Part shown: positions 22,069 through 32,658 of the stretch, piece after piece
Numbering within the stretch: position 1 is the first letter of the stretch
Layout: every line of letters begins with the position of its first letter
NCBI GenBank assembly: GCA_914767885.1
Contig: CAJZBQ010000013.1
Location: forward strand, 868,001-932,000
Direction of reading: 5' to 3'
Length of the DNA stretch: 64,000 bases
Origin: Blepharisma stoltei
Lineage: Eukaryota > Ciliophora > Heterotrichea > Heterotrichida > Blepharismidae
Program-made: the position numbers and the translations under genes
The notes under the pieces: model-generated
What the model was told of the DNA's origin: nothing
Databases searched by the model: none
What the model saw: the letters and a program-made list of their open reading frames with translations, nothing else

Positions 22069-23170
22069 ATGACTACACCTTCAAGAAGGCGTCTTATGAG
22101 AGATCTCAAAAAATTGCAAACTGATCCGATCCCAGGGATTTCTGCAGCTCCTAGCAATGATAATATTATGCTTTGGAACGCTGTTATTTTTGGTCCTGAA
22201 GATACCCCTTGGGAAGGAGGTACATTTAAATTGACGATTGAATTTTCTGAAGAGTTCCCAAACAAGGCCCCTTTAGTAAGGTTCCAAACCAGAATGTTTC
22301 ATCCTAATAGTAATTCCTAACTTCCTGTAAAAATCAAGGAAAATCATTGTCATTAGGAAAAATAAAGCACTCTCCGTGGATTAGTAAAGGCATATTTATA
22401 AAATAATAAATACTATAGGTCTTAAATGATTATATTTATGCTAACTCCCCCCCCCCCCTCCGTGAGCGAACAAAAAAATTTTGTTCGCTCACGGAGGGGG
22501 GTTATTTTTTTTTTTTAAAAAAAATTTATATATAAATTTTATAAAAAATATTTTTTTCGAAATTTAAAAAAATCCTAATTTGCAAAAATTGGGAAGCAAA
22601 TATTAATTTAATTTGCAAAATTTATGTTTTAAAACGCAATTTGTTTAAAATTAAACAGAATTAGCTCTAGATTTCATTATACTAATTATATCACTTATAT
22701 ATCAAAATTTTTTTCCATTAAAATTTTTTCTATTAAAAAAATTTTTGTTCACTCACGGAGGGTGGGTTTTTGGTCAAAAAATGGCGATTTTTCTAATGGT
22801 TTTGTTCGCTCACGGAGGGGGGGGGGGGAGTAAGCATCATCAATTTTAAATTAAACTACATTTTCGCTTAAAATTTGGGATTTTGAAAAAACAATTATAT
22901 AAATCTGTAAAAAATATTAATCCTCCACACATGAGCAATTAAGACACTTTTGCAGTTTACAATGATGGCACTATTTGTTTAGATATTTTACAGAATCAGT
23001 GGTCTCCGATTTATGACGTTCAAGCTATTTTGACTTCAATTCAAAGTTTGCTTTGCGATCCAAACCCAAACTCCCCAGCAAATAGTGAAGCTTCAAGAAT
23101 ATACGTTGACAACCCTCGGGAATACAATAGAAGAGTCAGAGAAGTTGTCGAAGACAGCTGGTGCTCTTAG
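22069..23170 (+). CDS. RAD6/UBE2A-like ubiquitin-conjugating enzyme E2, interrupted
   Basis: The first part reads [20 protein letters not shown] through [20 protein letters not shown] to [10 protein letters not shown]; the second resumes at 22956 with [20 protein letters not shown], containing the catalytic Cys, and ends [17 protein letters not shown]. Both match RAD6 over the full E2 fold, which in other organisms monoubiquitinates histone H2B and PCNA with RAD18/BRE1-type E3s. The roughly 645-bp gap begins GTAATT and ends TTTTGCAG, and joining there gives FHPNIYNDG. Because introns here are 15-16 nt, an IES inside a short intron (TAA repeats at 22311 and 22940, leaving a 17-nt GTAAG...GCAG intron) is the likeliest explanation. 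The gap also contains a family-1 element. Confidence 0.9.
22442..22830. mobile_element. Intact family-1 MITE-like element (389 bp)
   Basis: TAACTCCCCCCCCCCCTCCG at the left, GGGGGGGAGTAAG at the right. The left end is a hairpin of the terminal motif with itself; the right end carries two direct copies separated by about 50 bp. Orientation is therefore opposite to the copy at 2724. The A+T-rich body includes TTTCATTATACTAATTATA. It lies within the intervening sequence of the E2 gene. Confidence 0.85.
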
Positions 23171-23185
23171 TAATAGCTAATAAAT

Positions 23186-23946
23186 ATGAAAGTATCTTTA
23201 GTGTATCTTCTTATACTTCTTTTAGCCCTAGCTTGCAACGATGATCAAGTGCAAACTGACTCTGGATGTGTTAGTAAGTGTAAGAATGCGTTTTACAATA
23301 TCACAGCAGGAGCTTGTCAATCTTATAAAACTTGCTCAGCAGGAATGGTATTAAATGAGACCAGCAATAGCTGTGAAAAAGACTGCGGGCATGGATATTT
23401 AAACGGAACTCAGTGTGTCTGCGATGTAGACTGGGCTCTGGAGAATGGAATTTGCTCACTGCCCCTCCGCGAGCAAACAAAATAATTTTGTTTGCTATCA
23501 CAGAGGGTTAATTTTTTTAAAATATATATATTTTATAGTAAGTTTTTGTTTTTTTTGAAAAAAATCCGAATTCAGAAAATTGGAAAGTGAAAATAAATTT
23601 AATTTGCGAAATTTTAAATTGAATCTGTTTAGATCTCATATGCAAATTATCATATATTTCCAAAATCTTTTCTCAAAAAAATTTCTGCATTCCGATAATT
23701 TTTTTGATTACTCATAAAGGTTGTTTTACCCCAAAAAATGAATTTTTCTAATGGCTTGTTCACTCAGGATGGGTAGAGTCAGAAGAAAATAGTGATTATA
23801 ATTACAGCAGTGAGCTATTACTAAATTTGAATTGGTTTTATTGAGCAATTATAATAGAACTCCTGATGTGTATTATAGTGAACATTTATTTTTATTGCTC
23901 ATATAAAAGAAAAAGTAAACGAAAGTTTCCATTAACTAAAGTCTAA
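23186..23946 (+). CDS. Small cysteine-rich type I membrane protein, interrupted by a MITE-like IES
   Basis: Starts with a signal peptide (MKVSLVYLLILLLALAC) and has about twelve cysteines in an EGF/furin-like arrangement (CVSKCKNAFYN, CSAGMVLNETSNSC, CGHGYLNGTQCVC). A family-1-like element follows ENGICS. After its removal with one TCA copy the frame goes on to EENSDYNYSSELLLNLNW, a membrane-spanning segment (AIIIELLMCIIVNIYFYC) and a basic cytosolic tail KRKSKRKFPLTKV with TAA at 23944-23946. Possibly a surface or secretory-pathway protein; function unknown. It begins 15 bp after the E2 stop. Confidence 0.65.
23456..23778. mobile_element. Diverged family-1 MITE-like IES with TCA boundary repeats (323 bp)
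   Basis: TCA at 23456-23458 (TCACTGCCCCTCCGCGAGCA) and 23779-23781 (GGGTAGAGTCA). The body retains family-1 landmarks including a hairpin CCGCGAGCAAAC...GTTTGCTATCACAG near the left end and CCCCAAAAAATGAATTTTTC near the right. Excision restores GICSEENSD. Confidence 0.7.
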
Positions 23947-23979
23947 TTAGTTAATATTAATTTTGATAAATTTGTACAC

Positions 23980-25400
23980 TTAAGTAACTAGAGTTTTGAG
24001 CCTTGAAAAGAGATTTGCAAATTTATTTTGAGAAGGCTGAGATTGCACGCCTTGAGATAGAGGCTTCATTTTTTGAGACATTTTGAAAAATAAAGAGACT
24101 GAGCTTTTTTTGGGAGCTTGCTCAGATTTCGAAATCCAAGGAAATTCCAATGCTTCTTGGGCATTCGGCCTGTTGTCAGGATTATTTGAAGTTAGTTTTC
24201 TTATGGTGTCTATCCCCTGTTTTGATATTGATTTCAGCCTTTGCTCTTTGAAATTAATCGTATTATTTCGATTTTGAATCAAAACAACAGTTTTTGAACC
24301 TAGACTTGAGCCTGTGAACGGCGATTTTCCTGTAAGCAGATGATATAGCAAAATTCCTACGCTATATATATCAGCTTTAAAGTCATATTTTTCTTTTCTA
24401 AGGATTTCAGGCGCAATGTATCCAGGGGTTCCGCATCTTGAGCCGCTTAATTCTTCTAATTCGCAAGCAAGCCCAAAATCACAAATTTTAAAATCATTTG
24501 GATCTTCTTTTGACATAAATAAAATATTCTTTATTGAATGATTATTTTTATATAAAATGCTTCTATACTGAGACAAAATAATGATAAATTCAACCTAATT
24601 TGAATATTTTCAAGCTTAATATCTCTATGAATAATATTTTGAGAATGCATGTAATTTATGGCAAAAAGAAGATTTTCCAAAAAACTTGCAGCTTGATCTT
24701 CACTCATGGGGCCATTATTTTCTATTTTTTCTCTCAAATTCCCATCTGCCGCGTAATCAAATACCATATGAATATCAGTTGCACTCTCATAAACCTTATA
24801 AAGTGAAATAATGTTCGGATGATTTAGCTTTCTCATCGTATTTATTTCATTACTGATCGCTGATATCCCTCTTTTTGACTTAGCTATTAATTCTTTAGAA
24901 ATTGATTTAACCGCAAATTCATCTCCGGTTGAATTTTCAATAGCTAAAAAAACAGTTCCATAATTCCCTTTTCCAATTTCCTTAATAATGCTATAGTCAT
25001 TTTCAAAATCTGATAAAATCGAGACTCCGTCTAAATGTATCAGTCATTTCTCCAGTTCTTCTTCATCTTCAGTATAAAAGTCTTGAAAATAATTCCTTGA
25101 GCTGATTCGGAAACCAAATCTGGTTTCTTTTCCATTTTCTTCTGAGAAAGGTGTAACTGTTTTCCAGCTGATTGAAGAAAACATGACGGGACAATCATTT
25201 TCATGATAATAAATGCAAGTAGTGGTCAAAGAAAAAAAGGTTTCAAGCCACTCATGGTCAGAATTTCAGAGTTTAAGCGAGCCTTCGAAAACTGAGTTTT
25301 GGTCAATATCATTTGATGTTCTAGAGATGTCTTTCACTTTCTGCCAAAATTTGTTGGATTTACTGGCGTTTTCGTCGATTTCTGAGAAAATCGAATCCAT
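23980..25400 (-). CDS. Ser/Thr protein kinase with an N-terminal PH-like region
   Basis: Starts MDSIFSEIDENASKSNKFW. Residues about 45-120 (FEGSLKLWNSDHEWLETFFS...) look like a PH domain start. The kinase domain follows: glycine loop IGKGNYGTVFLA, VAIK lysine in EFAVKSI, HRDIKLEN catalytic loop, DFGLA, and APE in CGTPGYIAPEIL. TGA=Trp occurs in the N-terminal part. The catalytic loop is split by an 80-bp IES; excising it gives DIKLENILFMSKEDP. The type is CAMK/CDPK-like without EF hands. The C-terminal extension is basic and Ser/Gln-rich. Probable cytosolic signalling kinase. Confidence 0.8.
24529..24608. mobile_element. 80-bp IES in a kinase catalytic loop (AATATT boundary)
   Basis: AATATT at 24523-24528 and 24603-24608. 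Removal of 80 bp joins LEN to ILFMSK in frame and eliminates an in-frame TAA. Confidence 0.7.
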
Positions 25401-25663
25401 TAAAATTTATGTTAAAACAAGCCATTGTTAAAGAATTTAATAATTTATTATACGATGAACGGAATCTAAATTTAAAATAAAAGAAAGTAGTTTGGAAGTA
25501 AACCATTTTATAATGGTGAAATAAAAGAGCAATGGCTTTAAAAGTTTTTATGTTTGAAATATAAAAAATTATAAATTGATGGTTAAGTTTACCATAAAGC
25601 TAAAAAAACAATATGTTTAAAAGTACCGATATTATAATTAATATAAAAAGTCATCATAAATGT

Positions 25664-28072
25664 TTAGCTAAATTGAAATATGCATTCATCGGGATTTGTA
25701 TTTTCGTCTGAATGAACCAACAAGCTCTGACTCTGAGGACTTGCTGTGAATGAAAATCCATCATAAGTCGGACTGCAAGCTGCAGTCTGGGCATTTTGGT
25801 CAAAACAAACACTATCCCTAGCTGGAGAATTCGTGAATTCTTTACTAAAATATTTGATATCTGCAGGCCCATTGACATTCGGAACAAAAGGTGGCTGAAT
25901 TAATTTGTTTTCAAGTAGAAACCAATCCAAAGTTCTAAACCATGGATGAGATTTTATTTCTTCAGCTCCTAGCTCCCCAGTTCCTAGTCTTTGTTCTGGA
26001 CTTTTTTGCAATAAGCCTTGCAATAAATCTTTTACATCAGGAGACATAGTAGAAAGGTATTTAATCTCCTCAGACAAAATCCTTCTATATATTTCTTGAC
26101 GGTGATTTACATAGAAAGGAGGGAGACCTGACAGCATTTCAAAAATAATACATCCTAAGCTTCACCAATCCACTGCTTGGCCGTGCCCTTGTTTAAGCAA
26201 AATTTCAGGGGCTAACTCTTCTCTTTAAAAGAAGCAAAGCTTATTGAAATCTCTATTTTTGAGGAAATTACTAAAGGAGAAATCAAGAAAATTTTTGTTA
26301 TATTTTCTTATAAATAATTAATATTATAATGAGATCCTATTAATTATATTAAAATTCGGACAGCTTGCATTCTTAAATCTAAATTTTACAATTAATTATT
26401 TATTTAAAATACTTTCTAATAGATTTTAATGAAATTTAAATAATAGTTTAAAATAAATTTTTCAGCCAGCCTTACTGAAAAGTGGTAAATCTTGTTTGCT
26501 TTCAAAAATGGGAGTAAGTATTCGGGAGTTCCGCAGAAAGTCCTGGCTGATGAGTTATCCATAATATTTTCTTTACTTCATCCTTTTTAGCAAGCAAAAC
26601 CATTAAAAAAATCATTATTTTTTGGAATAATAATTGCTTATAATCATAACACCTTTTTTGAATTTAGAAGAAATAATAATTATATATTAATAATTATAAT
26701 AATAAAATATCCGGCTATTTCTATTAGCTTTTAAACAGTTTGCATCATTTAGATTACTTATTTGCAATATAGTTTTTTTAAATATTTTTGAGAGAATATT
26801 ATTATGATATTTTTAAATATCAATTTTACTCTCTTAGCAAACAATTTTTTGCCCACGACTCTAAGGAGCTAGAAAGTCCAAAATCCGTTAATTTTGCATA
26901 GCCATCTGCGTCGATCAGTACATTTTCTGGCTTTAAGCTAAATAGAAAATTACTCTCTATACACGATATTGTTCTTATGCAAATGTTCGAGGGCTAGTAT
27001 AATGCAGCCTGCGTAAAATCTGGCCCTTTCTTCATCAAATCTTTTAGCATGATTTAAATGGAAAAAAAGTTCTCCTCCAGGACAATAGTCAAGCACCAGA
27101 TACAATTTTTGGGAATTTTGAAAGGCATAGCGGAGTTTTACAATATATGGGTGTCTGATCCTTTCTAAAATATTCCTCTCGGTCCTAGTGTGCTCTATTT
27201 GGTTTTTGGCTGCTAAATTTCTCCGCCACAAATAGGCCAAGGTTTTTGGCTTGCTCTAGATTTCAAAAATTTCAATAGGAATATTTAAAAGAAAAAACTT
27301 AATTAACTTAAATTTAATAGGATTAGATGAATGTTGCAATATGATAAATATAAATGATATTTAAAATATTTGCATATAAAAAATATCATATTAAATATAA
27401 TGTTGCTCTTACAGGGTAATTTTCTCATATGAAGATTTTTCGAATAGTATTTTACACCCAAAGCGGTGTAGTAAGTGTTTCTTTTTCAAGATTTTCATTG
27501 CATAGACTTCTTGAGTGTCTCGCTTACGGACAAGTAGAACTTTACCGTAAGACCCTTTTCCGATTACGCTTACTCCCCGAAGATTGGAGCAAAATATTGG
27601 CAGTAATTTCTATTTCTCTTTTTAACCCCCCTTTAATTGGAATAATTTTTACTTTAAATTTTAATTTGATATAACAAGTTCTGAGCTAATTTAATGGAAG
27701 AAGCGCAAATAATATGCCATTTAGCCAGTCTTATACTGGATAATTAAATATTTTAATTAATCATTTATGAAAATAAATTAAAATTCAATATATTGCGTTA
27801 TATTAATATAGTCTCTTCTCCTCTTTTTTTAGGCTCAAGCATACTTCCCATACTGATGAGCCAGCTTTATATCCCAGAAAAAACGAAGCTTGGAATCATA
27901 CTTATTCCTAAAAAGTCACAAGGGACTATATTTTTTAAAGCTTTAAAAATATTTTTTATAGAGGAGTCATGTAACCCCTTTAAACTGAACAGGAGTCTTT
28001 TACAATTTAAAGAGGAGGAGTTAATAGATTAAAATCTTCAATGGAGACTTGAGACCGATTCTCAATAGCCAT
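25664..28072 (-). CDS. AGC-family protein kinase (PKB/SGK/S6K-like), split by four IESs and one 16-nt intron
   Basis: Reassembled order on the minus strand: MAIENRSQVSIEDFNLLS / VIGKGSYGKVLLVRKRDTQE...AMKILKKKH / LAAKNQIEHTRTERNILERI...NNIVYRD / LKPENVLIDADGYAKLTDFGLS / KENIMDNSSARTFCGTPEY / [21 protein letters not shown] and on to a C-tail ending PDECIFQFS. All kinase motifs are present, with an AGC-type activation segment (ARTFCGTPEYLAPE) and a hydrophobic-motif-like end. Pointers are TTA or TA. Such kinases act in growth-factor or PI3K-type signalling in other eukaryotes. Without excision the gene is unreadable. Confidence 0.85.
26213..26514. mobile_element. Diverged MITE-like IES (302 bp, TTA pointer)
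   Basis: On the minus strand the host reads GAATAC-TTA-CTCCCATTTTTG at one end and GAAGAG-TTA-GCCCCTGAA at the other; the repeats in plus coordinates are 26213-26215 and 26515-26517. Ends are weakly similar to the family-1 terminus. Removal restores CGTPEYLAPEIL. Confidence 0.75.
26575..26870. mobile_element. Decayed family-1 IES (about 296 bp, TA pointer)
   Basis: The segment contains AGCAAGCAAAACCATTAAAA and ATTATTTTTTGG near one end, diverged copies of the family-1 terminal block, and CTCTTAGCAAACAATTTTTT near the other. TA repeats flank it. Removal joins DFGLS to KENIMDNSS. Confidence 0.65.
26938..26953 (-). other. 16-nt spliceosomal intron in the AGC kinase
   Basis: Minus strand GTAATTTTCTATTTAG. 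Splicing turns IVYRE-stop into the catalytic-loop sequence VYRDLKPEN. Confidence 0.85.
27214..27471. mobile_element. 258-bp IES in the AGC kinase (TTA pointer)
   Basis: Repeats at 27214-27216 and 27472-27474 (TAA on plus). Ends CTACACCGC and its partial complement GTGGCGGAG suggest short terminal inverted repeats. Removal joins KKKH to LAAKNQIEH. Confidence 0.7.
27570..28020. mobile_element. Diverged family-3 MITE-like IES (451 bp, TTA/TAA pointer)
   Basis: The left end ACTCCCCGAAGATTGGAGCA is followed by a second copy (AACCCCCCTTTAATTGGAAT); the right end has ACCCCTTTAAACTGAACAGG followed by an inverted copy ending GAGGAGGAG. This is the family-3 layout seen intact at 38444-39228. Removal joins EDFNLLS to VIGKGSYGKV. 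Confidence 0.75.
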
Positions 28073-28463
28073 AATATATTATTTGTAAGATGCTGATCAT
28101 AAATGAAATTTCTTAAGTTATCAGGAATTTCTGGTATATCACAATAATTACAGTATAAATACATTGGTCTCTAAATAGCTATTTTAGAAACTTAGTGCCA
28201 TTATCTTTAAAAAATTAAATGTGAATTTTAGAGGACCGAATGACGCTTTCAATTTACATATCATTAAATTTTTAAAAATGTACTTTTAACGGAATTATGT
28301 GCAATATTAAAATTATTATAAATTCATATAACTTTAAAATAATTCGTGCTTTCAGATAAAATAAAATTAATTTTATTTAGGTTTTTAACCATAGTATTTA
28401 AAAATTATGATACTTAAAATCAACCGCTATAAATTTCTATGTAAATTGAGATTAGATAATTAT

Positions 28464-30666
28464 CTAAAAGCCGAAATCAAGAATGACCTTAACAGGCAAA
28501 TCACTCTTTTTTAAATCGGTTGCAATATGATATTCACTCGCAGATACTTTAGTTAGCTCCCAACTTTCTGTATCGAAAGGTCTCCCATCTTTAGGACTTA
28601 TCTGGAAATTTTTCTTGCTAAGATCACGCTCCAAATCATTCGCAAAAGTAACTACAACAACTCCATTGTTGAACTTAAGTTTATACCCCACAGTAGCATT
28701 ATAGCAAGACGCAGAGCCTTGAGAGAGTTCGCTTCCACACCTATAGCATTGAGGATCACTAGTACAAGTGTTGCAGCTTTCAGCGCAAGCTAAATAAAAA
28801 TTACTTGTGCAAGTTACTTTGGACCCATCATTATACTCGAATTTTCCTTTTTCACAAACACAAGATCCATCGACCAAGGCAAAGGTATCAGCACAAGAGG
28901 AACATGAAGACTTGTCACAAATGGTGCAGCCTTCAGGGCAATCTAAATAAATTGTACGTTCACAAGAGCCTTCTGCATTGTAAAATCCATCATTGCACTT
29001 ACAAATTGTATCAGATGGGGATGCATTTGGGTCTTTACAAGAACTGCAGATTCCATTTGAACAGTCATTGCAGGTAGGATCACAAGCTGATTATAAATTA
29101 CGTGTGCAAGAAAATGAACTAGAGTCAATCGAGGTAGCGTAGTAGCCGCTATTGCAGCTGCAAGATCCATCTGTTTGAGGACTTGCATTTTCGTCTTTAC
29201 AGCTTTGGCAATTGGTATCTGAGGTGCATTTGCTGCAGCCATTTCCGCAAGCTAAATTATATTTTATACCCCATTACACTAAATATTACTGTGAAATATT
29301 TGTAAAATATAATAACTGCATTAATCTGAATGCTAAAGTATACCATTGCAAAGGGCAGCTTTTTGAACTGAATCTGGATAAAACCCATCATTGCAAGAGC
29401 AAACTCCATCTTGAGCTAATGCATTTTGATCTATACAACTTGTGCAATGTTGTTTGGCAGAACATTCTAAACAGGTTGAGTTGCATAAGCCAGGGAAGAC
29501 TGTATTATCTGCTGGATAAAAGCATGTGGTGTCAAGGCACCCTTGTAGTGGATGACAAAATGAGCAGCTACAATCCTTTGAGTATGCTGGCTCCTCGAAG
29601 CCATCATTATCAATTCCAATTATATTAGGGACATCATTTTCTACGTCTAGTCCACTATAAACCAAGAACTCATAAATGAATCCATTAAAACTGTTAATAC
29701 CATCAATCCCACTATCTCCTAGCACAATATTTCCATCAGGAAGATCGTGTGGATCACTTCCTTCATCTTCCCATGTAATCCAAGCTGAAGGGGTGCTTCC
29801 CTTATTAGGCAAATAAATACTCCATTTGTGAGGATCCACTGTCAAATCCCATTGCATTGCTATTAAGTACCATGATCCTATATAAAAACTACCATCATCA
29901 AATGTAAGTTCAGTCTCTTTTTTACTAGAGCCATCTGATTTTCCAAATATGACACTTGCTCCGTCTCTTCTTACATACCAGGTTGAGCCAGTGGTTTCAG
30001 ATGGGAGAAAAGTAATGATGTTCCCTTTTGTTGAATCTGCAGGATAAAACCAAAAGTGGGCTGCTAACTCTCACTTTGGTAAGAAAGCAAAAATATTGGA
30101 GATTCTCTAAATTAGAAATCATAAACACAAATTTATTTAAAGGAAATTTTATAAAAAATATTTATTTTAACTAGCGATAATTATTAAATGAATATCACAA
30201 AATTTTAAATAGCTTGCTTTAGAAAACATAAATTTCAAAAATTAAGTTTACTTGCAAATTGGGATTTTTATTTTCAAAAAAAAATTGAAATGAAAATTTT
30301 TAAAAAAAAATCAACTTAAAGCAAAAAACCTTTGCTCTCTCAAGGAGTCAAGAGTAAGCCACCGTTATCAACAGCATATTGGCCAATATCTGTGGTATAT
30401 GAGGATTGACCTGAAAAATAGGAGCTGATGCATCCCATCACTGGTACTGGGTCAGATGGTGTTAAGGCGTCTAAACCATTTTCATTTTGATTAGGGATAT
30501 TCCCGTCTGAGTCTTCATAATCTGATGTTAAAGTATAGCGTGCTTGAGGCTCAAATGCTGCTACTAAATTAAGCCCTGGGCTGGCACATAGAATTAAGAG
30601 AAAGATTTTGAATAAATTTCGCACAGCCATGAATTTATATAATTTGTTTATTGAGCATGCCACCAT
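28464..30666 (-). CDS. Secreted or surface cysteine-rich repeat protein with an N-terminal lectin-like domain
   Basis: A signal peptide (FKIFLLILCASPGLNLVAA) is followed by a region of about 230 residues resembling a LamG/concanavalin-type fold (GSWYLIAMQWDLTVDPHKWS, FNGFIYEFLVYSGLD), then at least five furin/EGF-like Cys-rich repeats with the pattern CxxGCxxC...CxxC (CGNGCSKCTSDTNCQSC, CPEGCTICDKSSCSSC). Two IESs (30065-30354 and 29265-29338) and one 15-nt intron (29087-29101) must be removed. The C-terminal about 90 residues are cysteine-free and hydrophilic. This architecture is common in ciliate surface or extrusome-linked proteins. The start could also be the second ATG (MAVRNLFK). Confidence 0.7.
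29087..29101 (-). other. 15-nt spliceosomal intron
   Basis: Minus strand GTAATTTATAATCAG; splicing removes an in-frame TAA and restores the repeat spacing SCTPCDPTC. Confidence 0.8.
29265..29338. mobile_element. 74-bp IES in the cysteine-rich gene (TATA pointer)
   Basis: TATA at 29265-29268 and 29339-29342. Removal gives LCNGIKYNLACGNGCSKC, matching the spacing of neighbouring repeats such as FYLACAESC. Confidence 0.8.
30065..30354. mobile_element. Decayed family-1 IES (290 bp, TTA/TAA pointer)
   Basis: TAA at 30065-30067 and 30355-30357. The interior has the family body in diverged form (CTTGCAAATTGGGATTTTTA, TTAGAAAACATAAATTTC). Removal joins DNGGLL to AAHFWFYPAD in frame. Confidence 0.7.
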
Positions 30667-31246
30667 TTTTGATTATTAATAAGGATTATTTTATTTATTA
30701 ACATATAATAAGATGATGTATATTTTATAATTGACAAGATTTTTGAATTATTTGATAGATTTATTCTTAAATTAAAGAAGATGGCTGAATCATCAATTCA
30801 TGAAAGCAAATAAATTCATAGCCTTTGTTGAAAGGAAACTATAAAATTTGAATTTTAACGCTAACAAGTAGACCTTATAAGTTTTTGATAATCCATATTT
30901 AGCACGATTAAACTGAATTGAGAATTATCTATCAATAGAATAATAAAGATTAAATAGAGATTATTTATTAGGTTAAACTTATCATTAAATTACCTTACTT
31001 TACGCACCTATTATTTTGATTGCAATAAATCTTTTTCTCTTTAAACATCAATTTTAGTTTCTGAAATCGAAACTTTAATGACCATTTTGCTTCACATAAA
31101 ATTCAAAAAAATAATAAATTCAAATAATCATGAAAATTAATTAAATAAATCCACCATATCTCAATCCTTTTGCTCAATAAATTAATAAAAATTAATTATA
31201 CTTTAGTCATAAAGATTTTGTCAAATTCTTTCTCAAAATATAAAAT
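30667..31246. other. AT-rich intergenic region
   Basis: About 580 bp between the cysteine-rich gene's 5' end and the macrodomain gene's 3' end. No gene or repeat structure seen. Confidence 0.4.
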
Positions 31247-31906
31247 CTATATATTTTTTACCGTTGGTGTGTCTTGGCTTATTACTCTGATCACCTGCAA
31301 AGTCGACGTCGTTTCTTCAAGATGTTCAATAATTGCTTTTAACATTATTTCCGCACATTGTTCTCTTGGAAAATTAAAAATCCCACAGGAAATGGCTGGC
31401 AAGGAAATCGACCTTGAGTTCATTTTTACTGCTTTAGTAAGGATATTGTGAATAGTCTTCAGTAATAGATCAGTTTCCCCTTGTTTGCCATCAGCATAAA
31501 TAGGCCCGACAGCATGAAAAAGATGTTGGCATGACAAATGTCCTGGATTTGTCCTGATAACATCCCCTATTTTCAGACCTTTGTGTGAAACGTCATTAGA
31601 ATGGCTTTTCAAAGAGCTGATTGAAGAGTTCTTTCTTCTCAGAATATCAGTTCTTTTTCGCTCCTTTAAAAGCTTCTTGTGGAGGTGATCATTGCACTCC
31701 CTCTGAATGCTAATTCCGCCATGTCGCAAAATGCTAGCGGAGCCACACATGGTGAGCCAACAATTGGTGGAATTTACAATTATATCTACGCTGTCATAAG
31801 CGATATCGCCTTGGACGATCTCGATATAGGTTTTGTTAACACAAGTTTTCCGCTTAAGTGAAAATTCAGGTGTATGAGTTCTTTGATTTGAACAGCAAAG
31901 TCCCAT
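31247..31906 (-). CDS. Macrodomain (ADP-ribose-binding) protein
   Basis: 219 residues. Core signatures: IEIVQGDIAYDSVDIIVNSTN, SILRHGGISIQRECND (the glycine-rich ligand loop), IGDVIRTNPGHLSCQHLFHAVGP and SISLPAISCGIFNFPREQCAEIM. These match the macrodomain that binds or hydrolyses ADP-ribose conjugates. The catalytic or binding Asn of the NSTN motif and the GGxxxxI loop are present. A Ser/Lys-rich insertion of about 40 residues (LKERKRTDILRRKNSSISS) lies between strands. The N-terminus MGLCCS is a likely myristoylation/palmitoylation signal, suggesting membrane attachment. No IES or intron needed. Confidence 0.85.
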   Translation of the reverse strand: MGLCCSNQRTHTPEFSLKRKTCVNKTYIEIVQGDIAYDSVDIIVNSTNCWLTMCGSASILRHGGISIQRECNDHLHKKLLKERKRTDILRRKNSSISSLKSHSNDVSHKGLKIGDVIRTNPGHLSCQHLFHAVGPIYADGKQGETDLLLKTIHNILTKAVKMNSRSISLPAISCGIFNFPREQCAEIMLKAIIEHLEETTSTLQVIRVISQDTPTVKNI

Positions 31907-32229
31907 TTCTTCGTAAAAAACTAATTATGTCATATCTTGGATTAGCTTATAAATACAATTTATTAGGGAAAATATAGATTTCTTATGAAATATGTGAAAA
32001 TAGGTGGAAATTATTACTATGGCCCATTAAAATTAATAATTTTATTTGCTTTGAGAGTCTAGATCTGGCTTCAAAATATCATTGATATTAGATTTAAATT
32101 TCAAAAAAAAATATTTTTTTTGGTGTGTATGCGAAAGAAAATGCTTTAAGTATGGGACTTCACAGGATTCTATTGTAAAAAGTATATATCAGATTCTAAT
32201 AAATTATGCTATTAATGTGTTTAAATTCT

Positions 32230-32565
32230 TAAAACCCCCCCCTCCCTCCGTGAGTGAACAAAAAATTTTTTTTAATAGAAAAATTTTTTATGGAAAAAAT
32301 TTTTGATATATAAATGATAATTAGTATAATAAAATCTAGAGCTAATTCTATTTAATTTTAAACGAATTGCTCTTTAAAACATAAATTTTATAAATTAAAT
32401 TAATATTTGCCTTCCAATTTTTGCGAATTAGGATTTTTTTAAATTTAGAAAAAACATATTTTTTTTATAAAAATTTATATATAAATTTTTTTTTAAAAAA
32501 AAAAAAAATTAACCCCCCTCCGTGAGTGAACAAAATTTTTTTGTTCACTCACGGGGGGGGGGGAG
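32230..32565. mobile_element. Family-1 MITE-like element, intergenic (about 336 bp)
   Basis: Left end ACCCCCCCCTCCCTCCGTGA lacks the outer half of the usual double terminus; the right end is the usual hairpin CCTCCGTGAGTGAACAAAAT...GGGGGGAG-TAA. The interior is nearly the same as the copy at 2724, in the same orientation. Confidence 0.75.
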
Positions 32566-32658
32566 TAAGTTATAAGGGGGCATATGTCTTCCTTACAATC
32601 TAAACTAAACCTTCAATTATTTCTGGAAGCAAATATATTTGATTCCTTAATGCAAGAA

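Noticed and set aside
22442-22830. Repeated GTGAGCGAACAAAA motifs with spacers as a CRISPR-like array
   Set aside because: Copies occur only as two pairs at element ends, in inverted orientation, in a eukaryotic genome; they are MITE termini.
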